Shown piece by piece: positions 23,358 through 36,300 of a stretch of DNA of 64,000 bases. The stretch comes from Straminergon stramineum. Lineage: Eukaryota; Streptophyta; Bryopsida; Hypnales; Calliergonaceae. Position 1 is the stretch's first letter, and each line of letters opens with the position of its first letter. The translations under genes were made by a program, and so were the position numbers. The notes under the pieces were generated by a model, which had not been told where the DNA came from, did no database searches, and saw nothing but the letters and a program-made list of their open reading frames with translations. The stretch is taken from assembly GCA_963920665.1 (NCBI GenBank), contig OY987264.1, positions 28,872,906-28,936,905 on the forward strand, given 5' to 3'.

Positions 23358-26054
23358 ATGGGTGCCCCACCAACGAATAGGAGTGAGGGATCAGAGGGCA
23401 CCATGAACGACGAGGGTGACCACAAGGGGAATAGTCGGCCGATGCTGGTGCAGCTGTTGCACGACACGGGACCTGATTTGGAGTGGAGTCCCTCTGAGCA
23501 GAATATTCTTACTGAGAGTCTTGCCAAGTGAGTGTTTCTTGTCGTTTGAGTTTTTTCTTAAGTTCTTTCGGAAGGTTTGTGTGTGCTTGAGTTCTGTTTT
23601 AGTTCTATTTTGGTTGCAGGGTGATTGAGTGTGTTCACAGAGGTTGTTTGGTTTTTTGTTCCCATGTTGGCAGATATTCAAATGAAGCGAGCAGTATGTC
23701 GAAGTACGTCAAGATTGCGGCCCTTTTGCCGGAGAAAACAGTGCGGGATGTGGCGCTTCGGTGCCACTGGCTCTCTGTAAGGCTTCGTGACTTCTGTTCT
23801 AAGTTTTTACGAATTTTTTTAAGATCATCAGTCTCTTAGGAAAATTTTCAGCGTTTGTGCGAAGTGTTGGCTTCTAATAGTGTTTGCTACAACAAATTTG
23901 TTCTAAGATTATCTGGCTTTAGGTTTTCTCTTAGCATATATGTAAAGTCTAGTCGACGATCATCAGTCTTTAGGATTTCTTTAGCATTTTTTCGAAGTGC
24001 TGTCTTCAAATATTTTGCTAAAGACTGTTATTCGGCTTTATGGATTTTTTGGCGCAAGAGTGAAGTGCTGGCTCAACATGTCTCGCTTGAACAATTTTTT
24101 TAGGTTTTCAAATTTTCGTGATGAAGTCCGAGACTGATCAATAATTTAGCATGATTAGACTGATAATTAGACCGATCAATTATTTACGTCTTCTTGATAG
24201 GAAAAGAAATGGGATTCCATTGCACCAAAAATGTGTCTATTTAAACTCTGTATATTATAGTGATAAAAGGTTCGAATGTTTTTATTTGTAGATGACCTAA
24301 AACTGACACTTGGATAGATTATCAATGTACCTAATCATTAATCCTCTTCATCATTATGTACCTATTGTTTAAGATTTTAGAGTGGCGATTTTGGGTTGGT
24401 GGTGATTTGAGTTGACCTACTTTAGATTGACATGAGTCTGTTGAGCTCGGGGCGTATTAATCATGTTTCGATGAGCTCGGATTTACAAGCATATAATTTT
24501 TGCAGAAGAACGAAGATGCCAAGCGTAAAGCGGACGAACTTGCTGCTAAGAACAATGTAGACCAGAAGGTACGATGATGTTTTGATATTGTTTTTTTTAT
24601 AAGGACACTACCGTATACTCAGAAGGTTCAATTTTTTTCTCGTAATCTCTTTCGGAAAATGTTTTTGGACGGGCTGAAGAATTTGTTGTGGTTGATGGTT
24701 TTGTTGTGGTTGTAGGTTTTCTCCAAGCAGGGGCAGTCTGCGGTGCCCATGTATACTGTACCCCCACCACCGATGGACACTGATGACGGCATATCTTTTG
24801 AAGGTCTTCGATTGTGTCAAGGCATTAATTCTTATTTCTTCTTGCTCAATACGTTTGTGTGGACGCCATTCATTGCAGTTACTTTTTCAAAATTGTCTTG
24901 GTTGTTTTGGGGGTGGGTGGGTTTGGGAGATGTCCGTGCTTTTTGGCGATGTATTAATGATTTCAGGGTTGGTTTTTGAAGCAGCCATTGGCGGCACAAC
25001 TGGCAAGTTGCTCGAGGTCAATTCCCAAGCGATATTGAAGATCAGAGCAAATCTTGCTGCCTCTCAGGTACGGCATCTTCATTCTTTAGGGAACTCTTGG
25101 ATGACTTATGCTGGCTATTACGGTTATAACATTATGGTGACATAACAGCAGTTTAAATTATTTGTTTATTGACCTACGAATACAATGTTTTTCTCGCTGA
25201 TTCTGATGATATATAATCCAGCCCCATCGGATTTCTATTTTTAGCAAAATGCTCAATCGAACCGATCATTTTCATACCGTGGAATCTTGGGAGGGTTTAA
25301 TTTGAGAGAACTTTGGCAACCCTGGAAAGGATCTGTATTATGGCTGGACTGTTTCTGACCCTGTGGTCGATACAGGCCCAGGAGAATACGGACTTATTGG
25401 CGCAAGTCAGGGACAATATTTATGCTATCTTGAATGGGTAAGTTCCTTACATGTTTGGGATTGGCTACTGTTTTCAGAGTTCATGGCTCATTTTCATTGT
25501 CATTGGTGACTTGCGTTTCTTTCCTTCAGCTCTACCCTTATTATATGTATGGCGATCAAATCAGGTTTCAATGAGGATTATACAAAAGCCAAATGTCTTT
25601 CACTGAGATCGTTATCTTCAATTTGCTTTCATGCTAGTGATAGTGTCTTAAAGTTCTTTGACCTAATCTGATATAAGCAAATCACTTTGGTACGCGTATC
25701 ACACTATTTTAAAGTAGTTGAAATATTATTGCATTGTACTATTCTCCTCGAAGGCAAAATCTTGTGCTGACAGTAATTTTGCGCTCTCATTAATCAGTGT
25801 GACCAAAAGCACACGCTAATCCAATACAAGCTCCATTACTTCCAATATTCAATATACTAAAATTCGATCTAATACGTGAAGTAGCCGTGGTAGCTTAAAG
25901 GCCTCTCATAGTGACTCATATGCTTTATATATGGTGCAGAATGATGTCCATGCCAGGGATAATGAGCCAAATGCCTCCTCTGCCGGTGAAGCTGAACTCG
26001 GAGCTGGCAGACAGCATTCTTCCTCAACCCACCCCTCAGCCATCAGCAGCCTAG
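23358..26054 (+). CDS. SANT-like / DUF3755 nuclear protein (seven exons)
   Basis: Spliced exons 23358-23527, 23674-23776, 24506-24568, 24716-24803, 24985-25067, 25376-25437 and 25940-26054 join in phase with GT-AG borders to give 227 aa. The N-terminal third (PDLEWSPSEQNILTESLAKY ... KIAALLPEKTVRDVALRCHW) is a Myb/SANT-like fold. A Lys-rich linker (KNEDAKRKADE) follows, then the DUF3755 signature AIGGTTGKLLE, QENTDLLAQVRDNIYAILNG and MPGIMSQMPPLPVKLN. Plant proteins of this type (Arabidopsis At3g07565-like) are small nuclear factors of poorly defined function. The start is the first ATG before the conserved core. A GC-rich leader at 22855-23350 precedes it. Splice sites were chosen from motif continuity; exon 6 could begin six bases later. 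Confidence 0.85.
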
Positions 26055-26216
26055 CAGTGAACCTGGTGTTGCATCAACTGATCAGGCCCTGGAATGGCCA
26101 GAGTTGAAGCAATACACAGACTTTGAACAATACTATCAATTCGGGTACTTGAAGTACAACCGCTGAGCAGATTCTTCTGAAATGATACTAGTTTTTAGAC
26201 ATAATGCCTCTAGTAA

Positions 26217-26660
26217 ATAGATTGCTCCTACATGTTGGGACTTGATTTCAGGAATTTTTTTCATCGCCGGAAGCTAGCTGGAATGTCGAAATGAAAATAT
26301 TGATCTACACTCGAAAGTATATTAGTCCTTGAGTTTAGGGTGTAGGGGAAAATGGTTAGTTCCTGTGAGGATAGAAACTGTACTCTTATTATTTCTTTTC
26401 CAGAATTCTTGTCATTTATATGTAATTTGATCACAATGGTATCGTGTGTATATCTGAAGGTTTAGGGGTGCCTACCACAATTCTCAGAATTGTGGGCTTC
26501 GCTCGTCATATTTTGGATGTAGCACTGAGCAGACCTCCCCTGGTAAATAGATTGCTCCTACATATTGGCACTTGATTTCAGTTTCTTTCCTCTATACCGG
26601 AAGCTAGCTGGAATGTCGAGATGAACATATTAATCAAGACTCGAGAGTGTAATATTCCTT
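26217..26660. repeat. Direct duplication in the 3' flank of the DUF3755 gene
   Basis: A segment of about 115 bp occurs twice, at about 26217-26330 and 26548-26660. Shared landmarks are AATAGATTGCTCCTACAT, CACTTGATTTCAG (GACTTGATTTCAG in copy 1), CCGGAAGCTAGCTGGAATGT and a CTCGA(A/G)AGT(A/G)TA block. The copies are about 330 bp apart and similar enough to suggest a recent local duplication in the transcribed or downstream flank. Confidence 0.7.
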
Positions 26661-28355
26661 ACACTCTTATCTTTTATTTTTTGCAATTTTTTTGTCATCT
26701 ATATGTTATTTGATCAGATGGTATCCTGTGTCTATCTACCACAGTTTTGGATTTTGAATTGCTTGACATATTTTTTGTGGATGGAGTTAGGATTATCATG
26801 AAGCTCTCAATTGGCTTACTGCTGGCTATTATTAATTTTTCAGTTTTGAGTAAGTACAGTATATCCATTTGTGACCCAACTTGATTGTTCGTGTCTGAAC
26901 ATGAAAGCCTATGTCTGATTTCTTCTTATTTCTTCTTAGGTCTAAAATGCAGATGTCTGGGTATGTCATAGTTCCTTGATTTCGGGTACATAAAAAATCA
27001 GCCTTTTGAAAATCAGTTACAGGTTTTTTAGAGTGTTAAAAAATGTATGCCCAGATGGTTTGGATAGTCTTCAGTCAATCCAACATCCAATCCTACCAAA
27101 ATATAAGGAAGTGTAACTTCCAGTTCTCTATGGGTGGTGAACAAGATTCAACAAAAAACAAGTGTAGTCTCCAAGGGTCTTGTGGTTTGCCGACCACTAG
27201 TGGCCTTGTACTTAAACGCATTTAAAATTCCTTCATCATCACACAATCCATCCAAGTATTTTGGAGGATATTTAAGAAGGTTGAAGAAGGTTGAAGTGCA
27301 TAGCATACTTCGTTGAAAAGATGTGGATATGGAAATGGCTCTTCACTTGCTAAGAACATTCATATCATCTTAACCTTGTAATCCTATAACCATATACAAT
27401 CCAAGTTTGTAGGATTTAGTTTCCAAAATAATTGTTGACAAAAAGTAGTCTTGGCATTTAGGGGATGTTTCAACTTCTACAATGAATATGGCTTGCCAAG
27501 CATCACATTTAGATTGGAAAGCCAGAGTACTATTCATTGTTCACTTTTGCATGCCATAACCAAACAAATTTGAGGCAATGGCAACTAAGACCCATGCCAC
27601 GCTTCAAGGACATTTTTCAAATTCTTCATTAGGTTGTGTGCTAAATAAGGGAATGCCATTTAAGGATTAATGCTTAAGTCCTTCTAGAAATATTTGACAT
27701 TTTTGCTTATATTTTTGTATGAAATGTATTACTCACTTTAATTTCATCAAACACATTATAAAAGAAGGTTGCTTTTAAACATTCAAGTATTACTTTAAAT
27801 GAATGAGAAATTGTTTGGGAGCAATATTGTTTAGAAGTGCTATGTTCATCATTCAAATTTTGGACTTTAGAGCACTTAGAGGTTAATAAAATGTTTCAAT
27901 TTTGTTAATACAATATGGCAATGGGTACTTTGTCATGGGAACTTTCAAAAGTAATATTGCAGATGGGTTCTTGTGTTCTTGTAAATCTTTTGCCACATCC
28001 CCATTATCGACAATCTTGTCTCGTTTTTGTGTCCACTATTTTTATTAAGTGAATTTCCTAGTTTGAGTAGCTACAAGTTAATCCCTAAAAGTCCCAACAT
28101 TCAATGAATGGAGTTCATCCAAGTATGTTGAATTAGTGAGTCTCTATCCATTCTTTAGATATGTGACTAGCATCATCACCTAGTGCTTCATGATTTTTGT
28201 GCAAGGTTCTCAATTTAGTCATAGGATGGAAAGAAAAGAATTTTTTTTAAAACCCAAAACTTATATCAAAATTCTTCTAAATCCGAAAATTATTTGTCTA
28301 AGAAGCTCTAAATCTACATTCTCTTCCTTGCCCCAAACTCCTTAGAGTTAATCCT
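26661..28355. other. AT-rich intergenic DNA
   Basis: No gene is seen. A motif TTAGAGG followed by TTAA at 27886-27896 resembles the terminus of a TTAA-bounded element. The stretch leading to it (27790-27880) recurs in degenerate form at 33650-33760 and 41180-41290, so it is part of a dispersed repeat. Confidence 0.4.
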
Positions 28356-28585
28356 TTAACCCTATTAAGATGGACTAGTCCTTATGGAAATCATCCTTTT
28401 AGATACAATGGAAATCATTTACTTAAAAAAACCACCCAAAGCATTCCTTGGAGTTCAAACTATTGTACAAGGCTTCCCTTTTTTGCACAAAATTCCAAAA
28501 ATGAATATCTACACTTTTGTTTGATATAGAAAGATTTTGGGCATCCATCAAACATTTAGTGTCCGCAATGGTGCTATAGGGTGAA
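28356..28585 (-). mobile_element. ~230-bp TTAA-family MITE (right end eroded)
   Basis: It starts TTAACCCTATTAAGATGGAC and runs through the family blocks in inverse order (ACTAGTCC, ATGGAAATCAT, CATTCCTTGGAG, TTTTTTGCACAAAATTCC, ATTTAGTGTCCG). The closing AAGGGTTAA is not preserved near 28585. Confidence 0.55.
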
Positions 28586-29700
28586 GAAAGACAAATTCAT
28601 AATTTTAAATTGCTTATTTCAATTGGTCATATAGTGAAAAGTCAATAAATCACATGTAAAAAATCATTCATATCAATAGATTGAATGAAGAAAATAGCAT
28701 GTTCTAATTCAACAAATTAATTATTTGAATACGTAGAAATTCACATAATAACACTTTAAAAAAATTGTAAAAAAATCCACTTGAGGCCAAAAAGGGTGAA
28801 ATAGACTTAGCAATGTCCCCCTTAAGGTAACTACATCCTCTGAAAATATTAGAATACTCACAATTGTAAAGTATGCGCAATGAGGGACCAAAAGCTAGAG
28901 TTTGAGAAAAAACACAAGACGAAATTCCTTGGAGCCTCTAAACTAGGGTGTGATGGAGTTTGGTCGTGTGTTTCTTTTGTAATATTCTTAGTTATGCCTT
29001 CCTCTGACATCCCTCATACAATCTAGCATTCAATTTATAATTATCTCTATTGTATAACTAGCAATGGTCCTCTTGACCATGTTGGGAAGGCATTACACTT
29101 TGCTAGATACCTAGAAGGGAACTTATCTATTAATTCAACGATTGGGTTGGGTTGATCAAGGAGCCATCAATTAAACAAATTTTGTTCCCCCATATGAGTC
29201 CCCTTTTCCTTGGGACAATTAATGTCTACAATGGCATTACAAGTTTAAGGAAGACAAATTCATCATTTTAAATTGTTTATTTCAATTTGTCATATAGTAG
29301 TGAAAAAGTCAATAAATCATAGTATGTACCCCCCACCCCTCATATCAATAGATTGAGTGAAGAAAGTAGCATATTTTGGCTCCAAAAAAATGAAATATCT
29401 GAATACTTAGATAGAAATCCCCATAATAACATTTCAAAACTGTAAAAAAAAAGAGGACATAAAGGGTGAAATGGGCTTAGGAGTGCCCCCCCTAAAGTAT
29501 TCATATCCTCTCCTAAAAAACATTGTATAAACAAACAATGGTCCTCCCTATGTTGGTGAAGGTATTCCACTTTGCTAGATACTACCTCTATCTCACAAAG
29601 AAAACCATGGTTTGTAGTGGGAAATTAGTCAGAGTACTACAAATTTATTTCTTGAGATAGAGGGAGGATCTCACAGGAGAGAACTTATCCATTGTAGGAG
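28586..29700. repeat. ~660-bp tandem duplication
   Basis: Unit 1 (about 28586-29235) and unit 2 (about 29250-29700) share a series of blocks in the same order: TTTTAAATTG(C/T)TTATTTCAA, AGTCAATAAATCA, CATATCAATAGATTGA, AAAGGGTGAAAT, CAATGGTCCTC and CACTTTGCTAGATAC. Unit 2 carries a small extra insert at 29582-29666. No protein frame is shared. Confidence 0.6.
29582..29666. mobile_element. Stowaway-like mini-MITE
   Basis: The ends CTACCTCTATCTCA and (complement) CTCCCTCTATCTCAAG are inverted, resembling the plant Stowaway (Tc1/mariner) terminus CTCCCTC. Relative to unit 1 of the surrounding duplication, this block is an insertion after GCTAGATA. At about 85 bp it is very short for a Stowaway, so it may be internally deleted. 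Confidence 0.45.
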
Positions 29701-30274
29701 TTGTACTTTGCCAATAAGAGCCAAGGTACTTCCATTTCAAACTAAATGGACACTGGATAGGTGTCCATTGAATTTTCAAAATGAGATTTAGCAACCCAAT
29801 TGCCTTTTTATGGATGCTAAAATAAGAATTTAGGGTCTATTTAAGTTTAGTAATGGTTGCATTTTGTGTATTATTTTCTACATAGTGTAGTGCTTGTTTT
29901 TGGTAAAGCCTATCTTTTTCTAGACTGCATGTGGATGGGGGTCTTGCAAGGCCTACAATCAAAAATAGGAACCTACTACAAAATTCTTCGGTAATTCATA
30001 AATGCTTCGAAAAATATGAAACCACTTGTATTAGATTTAGCATCAGATTCTCTTCAAGTGAAAAATAAGGGAAAATACTTTCGTGAATCAGAAATTCATC
30101 AAAAAAGCCAACCAGTTCTTAAAGGGGCGCTTCATGAGTACACTACCTTATTAATTCTAGAATTTGGGGTGGTTGATTGAGGAGCCATGACTAACACAAA
30201 ACATTTGGTCCTTAGTTTAGGGGTCACCTTTCCAAGGATGCAAGAGAGACCCCTACTTCATGGGTAAACAATGT

Positions 30275-30505
30275 TTAACCCTCGAACGACACTAAGGACT
30301 GAAATTGTCCGATGAATGATAATGGATATCTTTGTAGTAGACAAAGAAACAATTCTTCATTTACTATTTTTGTGATGGGAGGTGGGGGCATGCAGAGTCT
30401 TCTTAGGCATGAGTTAGCCCTCATTGAAGGCCTTTCTTTTTTCAGAAGTATAGAGATTCAATTACAATAGAAACCAACAACACCCTTGTGTCGTTCCAGG
30501 GTTAA
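30275..30505 (+). mobile_element. 231-bp TTAA-bounded piggyBac-like MITE
   Basis: This is one of the clearest copies: TTAACCCTCGAACGACAC on the left mirrors the right end (complement TTAACCCTGGAACGACAC), with both TTAA sites intact at 30275-30278 and 30502-30505. It shares its right TTAA with the next element. Confidence 0.7.
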
Positions 30506-30740
30506 CCCATAGACGTTGACATGAACGTTTAGTGTCCAATGGATGACATAGTATCCTTTTTTTTGTGTAGGATAGAAGTGCAACTATTCATCCTTTGAAT
30601 TTTGTATGAAAAGGGGAGATCTTCTAATGTATAGTAGTTTGACCTCCATGAAATATTTTTGGTTTTTTTTTAAAGTAGATGATGTCACACCGGGTTCCAA
30701 AAGCCATGATTTCCACGAGCACCAATCTGTCCTTTTAAGG
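30502..30740 (+). mobile_element. ~235-bp TTAA-family MITE abutting its neighbour
   Basis: It starts at the TTAA shared with the preceding element and has the family order: TTGACATGAACGTTTAG, GTCCAATGGATGACA, AAGTGCAACTATTCATCCTT, GTTTGACCTCCATGAA, GATGATGTCACAC, CCATGATTTCCACG and CTGTCC. The right end has decayed to CCTTTTAAGGC. Confidence 0.65.
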
Positions 30741-32235
30741 CAGTGTTTTTTTTAGGCAATTTAATGCCCAATTGCCTCCAAAAAAATGGGTAGCTTCAAG
30801 CCTATAGAGAAAAGGGGGTCATTGTGTTAAAAAATGCCAAACTATCATTATGGTTGTGTACATTGTTGCCACAATGTTTTCAAAACTTCATTTTATCCAT
30901 CATGCATAGCCAAAACATACAAATATTGCATACAAAAATTACATATTCAAAATTGCATACTCATAATTGGACTCATTCAATTCAAATCCCCAAAATGAAG
31001 GAGCCAAGAATTGTAGAACCTTCTTGAGAGCATCATCACCCATTCCCCCAAAACACGGCTGGGGGAATGGGGTGGTCCGAGCCCTGCTCCTCTCGGGCAT
31101 CTTCTATGCCCTAGTCATTCGTGCCCTAAAGACACCCCCAAAGAAGTCAATCTCCAAGCATTAATGGCTTGGTAGACCGAGGAGTCAATCAACATGCCAA
31201 TTTATTAAAAAATACAAGATATAATGTATTGTAGCACGCAAACCAACAAAATGACAAGATCAAGCAACCAAATAAGAAGGATGGTAGGGACAGTGTCCTA
31301 GTGTTTGCCAAGAGACTTTTGGAGTGACCAATCTCTTTTCATCCGGGACCGGGTCCCCAGTGAACTACTTTTTTGTCACCAAGCCCGCCATAGATGCTTT
31401 GAAAAAAAGACCATATAACCATTTGTCTGAACCCCACCCCACCCCACCCACTATTTTAAGGTTAAAAACAGTTATAGTTCTTTTCTCTTTTTCTTTTTTT
31501 TTGACACTGACAAATAAAGGGGACAGTTACAGTTCTACAGTTGAGTTCTACAGTTGAAAATGCAAGAAAATCTGAGTCAGATTAAGGTAAGCTTCCAACT
31601 GTACAGTACCCAAAAGTCATCAGTCCTTATACCCCAGCCTGAAAAACAACTGAACTGAATTGATTTGAATTGAATGGTTTTTTGTTTTTGTTTTTTGTTT
31701 TTTATCATTTTCTTTTCTTTTCTTTTTTAGACACAAATGAATGTTTTTCTTTTGTTTTTTCTTTCCGAAGTTCAACTGACGTTCGCAGAATCGAAACAAC
31801 AAACAACTGAACCTACGATATAAGTTATGTTTCCAGAAAAAGCAAAACAACAACAACAACTAAAATAAAAATTTACTCATATGAGGAATGAATGAAGGAT
31901 TCCCACAAGTCCAATTCCTGATATCCCAAGGAAATCCACACCACTTTAGTGAAAAGCAGGAGTGTCTTCATATAAGAGAAGTACACTCTCGTGGACCCCG
32001 GAGTCCAACTCACTCTGGCTTTCAACACGGCTGAAAATTCTCACTTTAAATGACAAGCCGACCTCCTTTTTCCAACCCTTTAGACAATGGGAGGCAACAC
32101 ATTGTTTATCAATGTGGCATGGGGTCCTCCCCTTTGGCATCCTTGAAAAGGCGGGATTCTTGGCCAATGGGCTTTTGAATTGAATTAAATGAAATGGAGA
32201 AGTTCTTCCCGGGCACCTTGGGATGTCTTTTGGAG
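30741..32235. other. AT-rich intergenic DNA with simple-sequence stretches
   Basis: No gene is recognised. A CCCCA-rich tract at 31430-31450 and CTTTT/GTTTTT runs at 31480-31760 are simple sequence. The frames crossing this region are low complexity and show no family motif. Confidence 0.4.
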
Positions 32236-32965
32236 CACGGGGAGGACCATTGTTTGATTATACAATGTTTATGGGTAGAGAGATAGTAGTAGTCATGGTC
32301 TAGGCAGAGACACCTATTGTAAGGTATCATGCTACATGGGGAGGACTATTGCTTGGTTATAAGAATGTTTAATGGGTGGAGGATTGGTCTTGCTCTAGTA
32401 GTCGCACCTATTGTAAGATATCATGCTACATGAGGAGGACCATCGTCTGATTATAGAATGTTCTTTGGTAGAGAGTCTTGTTCCTAAGGCACGTACCATA
32501 TTAAACTATCATCTTGCATGAAGAGGACCATTGCCTGGTTATAGAATGTTCAATGGATAGAGAGTCTTGCTCCAATGGCACCTACCGTAACCTATCATGT
32601 TGCATGAGAGGACCATTATCTAGTTATAGAATGTTCATGGGTAGAGACTAGAGAGTCTTGCTCTAGTAGTGGCATGCACCTACCGTAACCTATAATGTTG
32701 CATGAAGAGGACTATTGCATGGTTATATAATGTTCCTAGGTAGAGAGTCTTGCTCTAGTAGTGGCACGTACCATAACCTATCATGTTGCATGAGGAGGAT
32801 CATTGCATGGTTATAGAATGTTACGTACGGGTAGAGATTCTTGCTCCAATGGCACCATTTATAACCTATGATGTTGCATGAAGAGGACCATTGCCTAGTT
32901 ATACAATGTTATGGGTCGAGATTCTTGCTCTAGGAATGGCACCTACCATAAGATATCATGTTGTA
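32236..32965. repeat. Minisatellite, eight copies of ~90-100 bp
   Basis: Eight degenerate units each contain GAGGACCATTG (or a close variant), GGTTATAGAATGTT, GGGTAGAGAGTCTTGCTC, a GTGGCAC(G/C)TACC block and TATCATGTTGCAT. Units begin near 32236, 32335, 32430, 32516, 32602, 32701, 32788 and 32876. No open frame is maintained. Confidence 0.8.
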
Positions 32966-33087
32966 AGAGTAATTTGTTTTGTTATTGGCTTGCTTAACCA
33001 ATAAAACCCCTTGGCTCTCAAAATAAAAAAAGATTTTTGAAATTGCACGAAAACAACATCTTGGACAAAAAGAGATGTAAAAAAAAT

Positions 33088-33322
33088 TTAACCTTGGAAT
33101 GTGAGATTGGTCACCATGGAAATCATCTTTTCAAGTAATGTGCTAGTCATAGGCTTAAAGAAACCCAAGAGCACTCATTGGAGGTCAAACTACTAGATGT
33201 GAGACCTCCTATTTTTACACAAAATTCTATCTATGAACATTAACACTTTTGATTTACATTAAAGGATTCTTTGTCATCTGTCGGATACTTAGTATCCGTA
33301 GCAAAGTTACTAATTGAGTTAA
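33088..33322 (-). mobile_element. 235-bp TTAA-family MITE (degenerate)
   Basis: Bounded by TTAA at 33088 and 33319, it carries the ~230-bp family blocks in inverse order: GGTCACCATGGAAATCAT, CATTGGAGGTCAAACTACT, TTTTTACACAAAATTC, GGATTCTTTGTCATC and TTAGTATCCG. The terminal CCCTT bases are eroded. Confidence 0.55.
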
Positions 33323-36300
33323 TGCACTTTGAAGAACTTCTAATTTGGTAGGATTTCATTTTTGCCTTGTCCTACAATGACATACAAAATAAATGAGGTC
33401 AACAAGGCATTGCATGAGTGAGATCCATGCATGCAAAAAAATAGTTTCTATTACTTTATCTAAAGCCACCAAAACAATCTATAACCATTTTGGATTAAAA
33501 AGAGCTTTTGGGGTTTACCCTTTAATGTCTAAATCCCTTTTTATATTTTTTTATATTTTTGCTTTTACTTCTAGTATAAATATAAAATTTATCTCAATTT
33601 CTTCAAGTAACTCATATACAAAAGTCGTCTTTTAAAGATTGAACTATTACTTTGGATGAATAAGAAGATATTTGAAATAAATGTTGTCTTAAAGCACTTG
33701 GGTCATCATCTAGAATATGGATGTTGAAGCACTTGGGGGTTACCCCCTAAAAGTTCTTGGAAGAACAATGGATGTAGATTTTGAGTTTTTGGCAAAATAA
33801 TTTATGGCATGAGTAGAATTTAGACATCTTATCCTTATTTATGAAAACTTATCTTTTCTAATCTTTTCTTTTATCAATTTTCTTTTCTTCCTATACCTAT
33901 GTGAACTCATTCATGACCTTGCACAATAATCACGAAGCATTGAGTGACCTTGTTTGTCGCATTGTTGAAAAATAGAAAAAAAATTGCTTTTATGACATAT
34001 TCGAATATACTTCATTTGTTTTGTATAGCTTCGGCAATAACCCCTTGAAAACATTCATATTCCAGTCAATGCCTACTTTCTTAGGGATTGTAAAAGATCA
34101 CTTGACATACCTACAAGCCTCATAGAAGGAAGTTTGAATAGGGGCCTTATTCTAAAAGTGAGCTAGTATTATAAGGGTATACCCTTTCAATTTTAGCATA
34201 ACTTCTTGTAATATTAGTGGACACCCATGTTCAAAGTTTTGGTGAACCAATCTATGATACTCTTGCCTTTAAAGACTCACCCAAAACAAAAAATTTGAAG
34301 TCAATCCATGATATACTTGCCTTTAGAGACTCTAAAGGCAATTACTTGAAGCCTACAAGTAAAATTCAAAATTTTTATTTGTGGTAAACAATAAATGTAA
34401 GTGTTTTAATGAAGGCTAAATATATAGGTTGGATTTCTACACCCTCGAAGATGAACTCGTATTATCCACATTAGTGTATAGTAATTCACACAACAATAGT
34501 AGAAGTTGTTCCCATTGGTGTGCTTTTTGGTTCTAATGTGCTTTATTATATTGTTAGTCATTGGTTGTAGAGGGATCCCATTCAATTCAAAGAGAGCCCA
34601 TCTACTCATGTAGAAAATAATGTGTTCTAAATGATGAAGTGGCCTAACCATTCTTTGGCTCACATCAAAGATGATTCTTTGTCTTGAGACAATATTCTTA
34701 CATATTCTACAATATTTTGAAGACCTAGCTCTTAATTAAAATTGTATTATATGTTATGCCTTGCCTTAGTGGTTCTTGACTTTAGTTCCTATCCTCTAGA
34801 CGGTCAAACCAAGTTGTGCAACCTTTCTTTTGTTTTTTGATTTACACCATCACTTTTTGAACGAAACTAAAATTGAATTCTACCAATAAATATTGAAACT
34901 TTGCTTACAATAGATAATTTAAACCTATAATTGTCTAGATAAGCATTATTAAATTGTCTAAGTAACTTTTTGTTGGATATTATTGCATCAACTTGATGAT
35001 AGTTGAAAGACAATTCTAGATTTTTGTAGCATAAATTTTTAGGACTTTGTAAGAACCATGAACAACAACAGAGTGATTGTTAGGCTTTCTCCTAAGTAAA
35101 CAATAATATTAGTTTATTGACTTAATGGATGGTGGGGAAATTAAACAAAGAGAACATTGAAGCAATGATACAATACTCAAGAAAATTTTAAAAAGAAATG
35201 AAATTTTAAGAAATCAAATGAAAAATTGACCCCTCCCCCTCCCTTCAGACTCACTAGATAGGGAAGGGAGTTTCAACTAGTAGACCACCCCCTCCAACCC
35301 ACCCCTAACTATGTTGTGTAGTGCAAATGTGGTTGTAGATAGGATTTGGAAACTAGGGTTTCAAAAAACTAGTCAATACAAGATATATGCTATAGTTTTC
35401 ATCCAAAGGACAAAACCAATTGATAAACAATGTATTCTCAAAACCAACACTAGAAAGTAAGTGTTTTCAAAAGTAATCCTCTAGTTGACTTTCAAAATTG
35501 CTTATACAAGTAGAACCTCTCTTAGTGAATAGTGTTAGGACTATGCACTAAGAGAAGTTTATGCACTTGTAGAGGTGCATTAATAGCCACTAACTAATGT
35601 AGCATCTAACTACACTACTTTCAAGAAAAAATCCTTGAATGTGGGCCCACCCACAAACCTCTCTTATTGCATATTATGCACTAACAAAGTATGCAGTAAG
35701 AGAGGTTCTACTTATACATTTTAGGCAAGAATCTATAGAAGTCAGTTTTCGAATGACTTCGCAAGTGAAGCTACATTCTTTGACCACCTGCAAAGTAACA
35801 TGTCACGTCAAAGTCACACTGATTTATCCAGATTCAGTAGTTCTGCCAACCAGGTATTTTAATTTAATATTAAAATTTTAATATTTAATATTTCAGTCTG
35901 CGGTTGTGTCAAAAATGTCATGTGCTTATCAAAGAATTTCATAGACAACTGAAGATATTTTTTATTAGCCACGGAGGACACAATTGTCATCACTGCAGAC
36001 CAAAATTGTCCCTCTTGGAGACAAAAAAAAGAATTTCAGCTGTGTTTAAGATATTTTTTTGAGTTTTATGAGCTATTTTCCTTTAATTCCTATATTGAAC
36101 CGTTTTTTCATGGTCAGATTATAGACCCTATCTTATTGCCTTGCATTTTACCAATGGAGGAAACATTAGAATTTTTTATGATTGCCACCAATGATCAAAT
36201 TTGCAAATTCTGAATTTATATTTGGAATTAGAGGCCCCAAATTAGCTTGGAGATGTGAAGAAATACAAAATTATTGCAACACCAAATAGGGGAAATTTTT

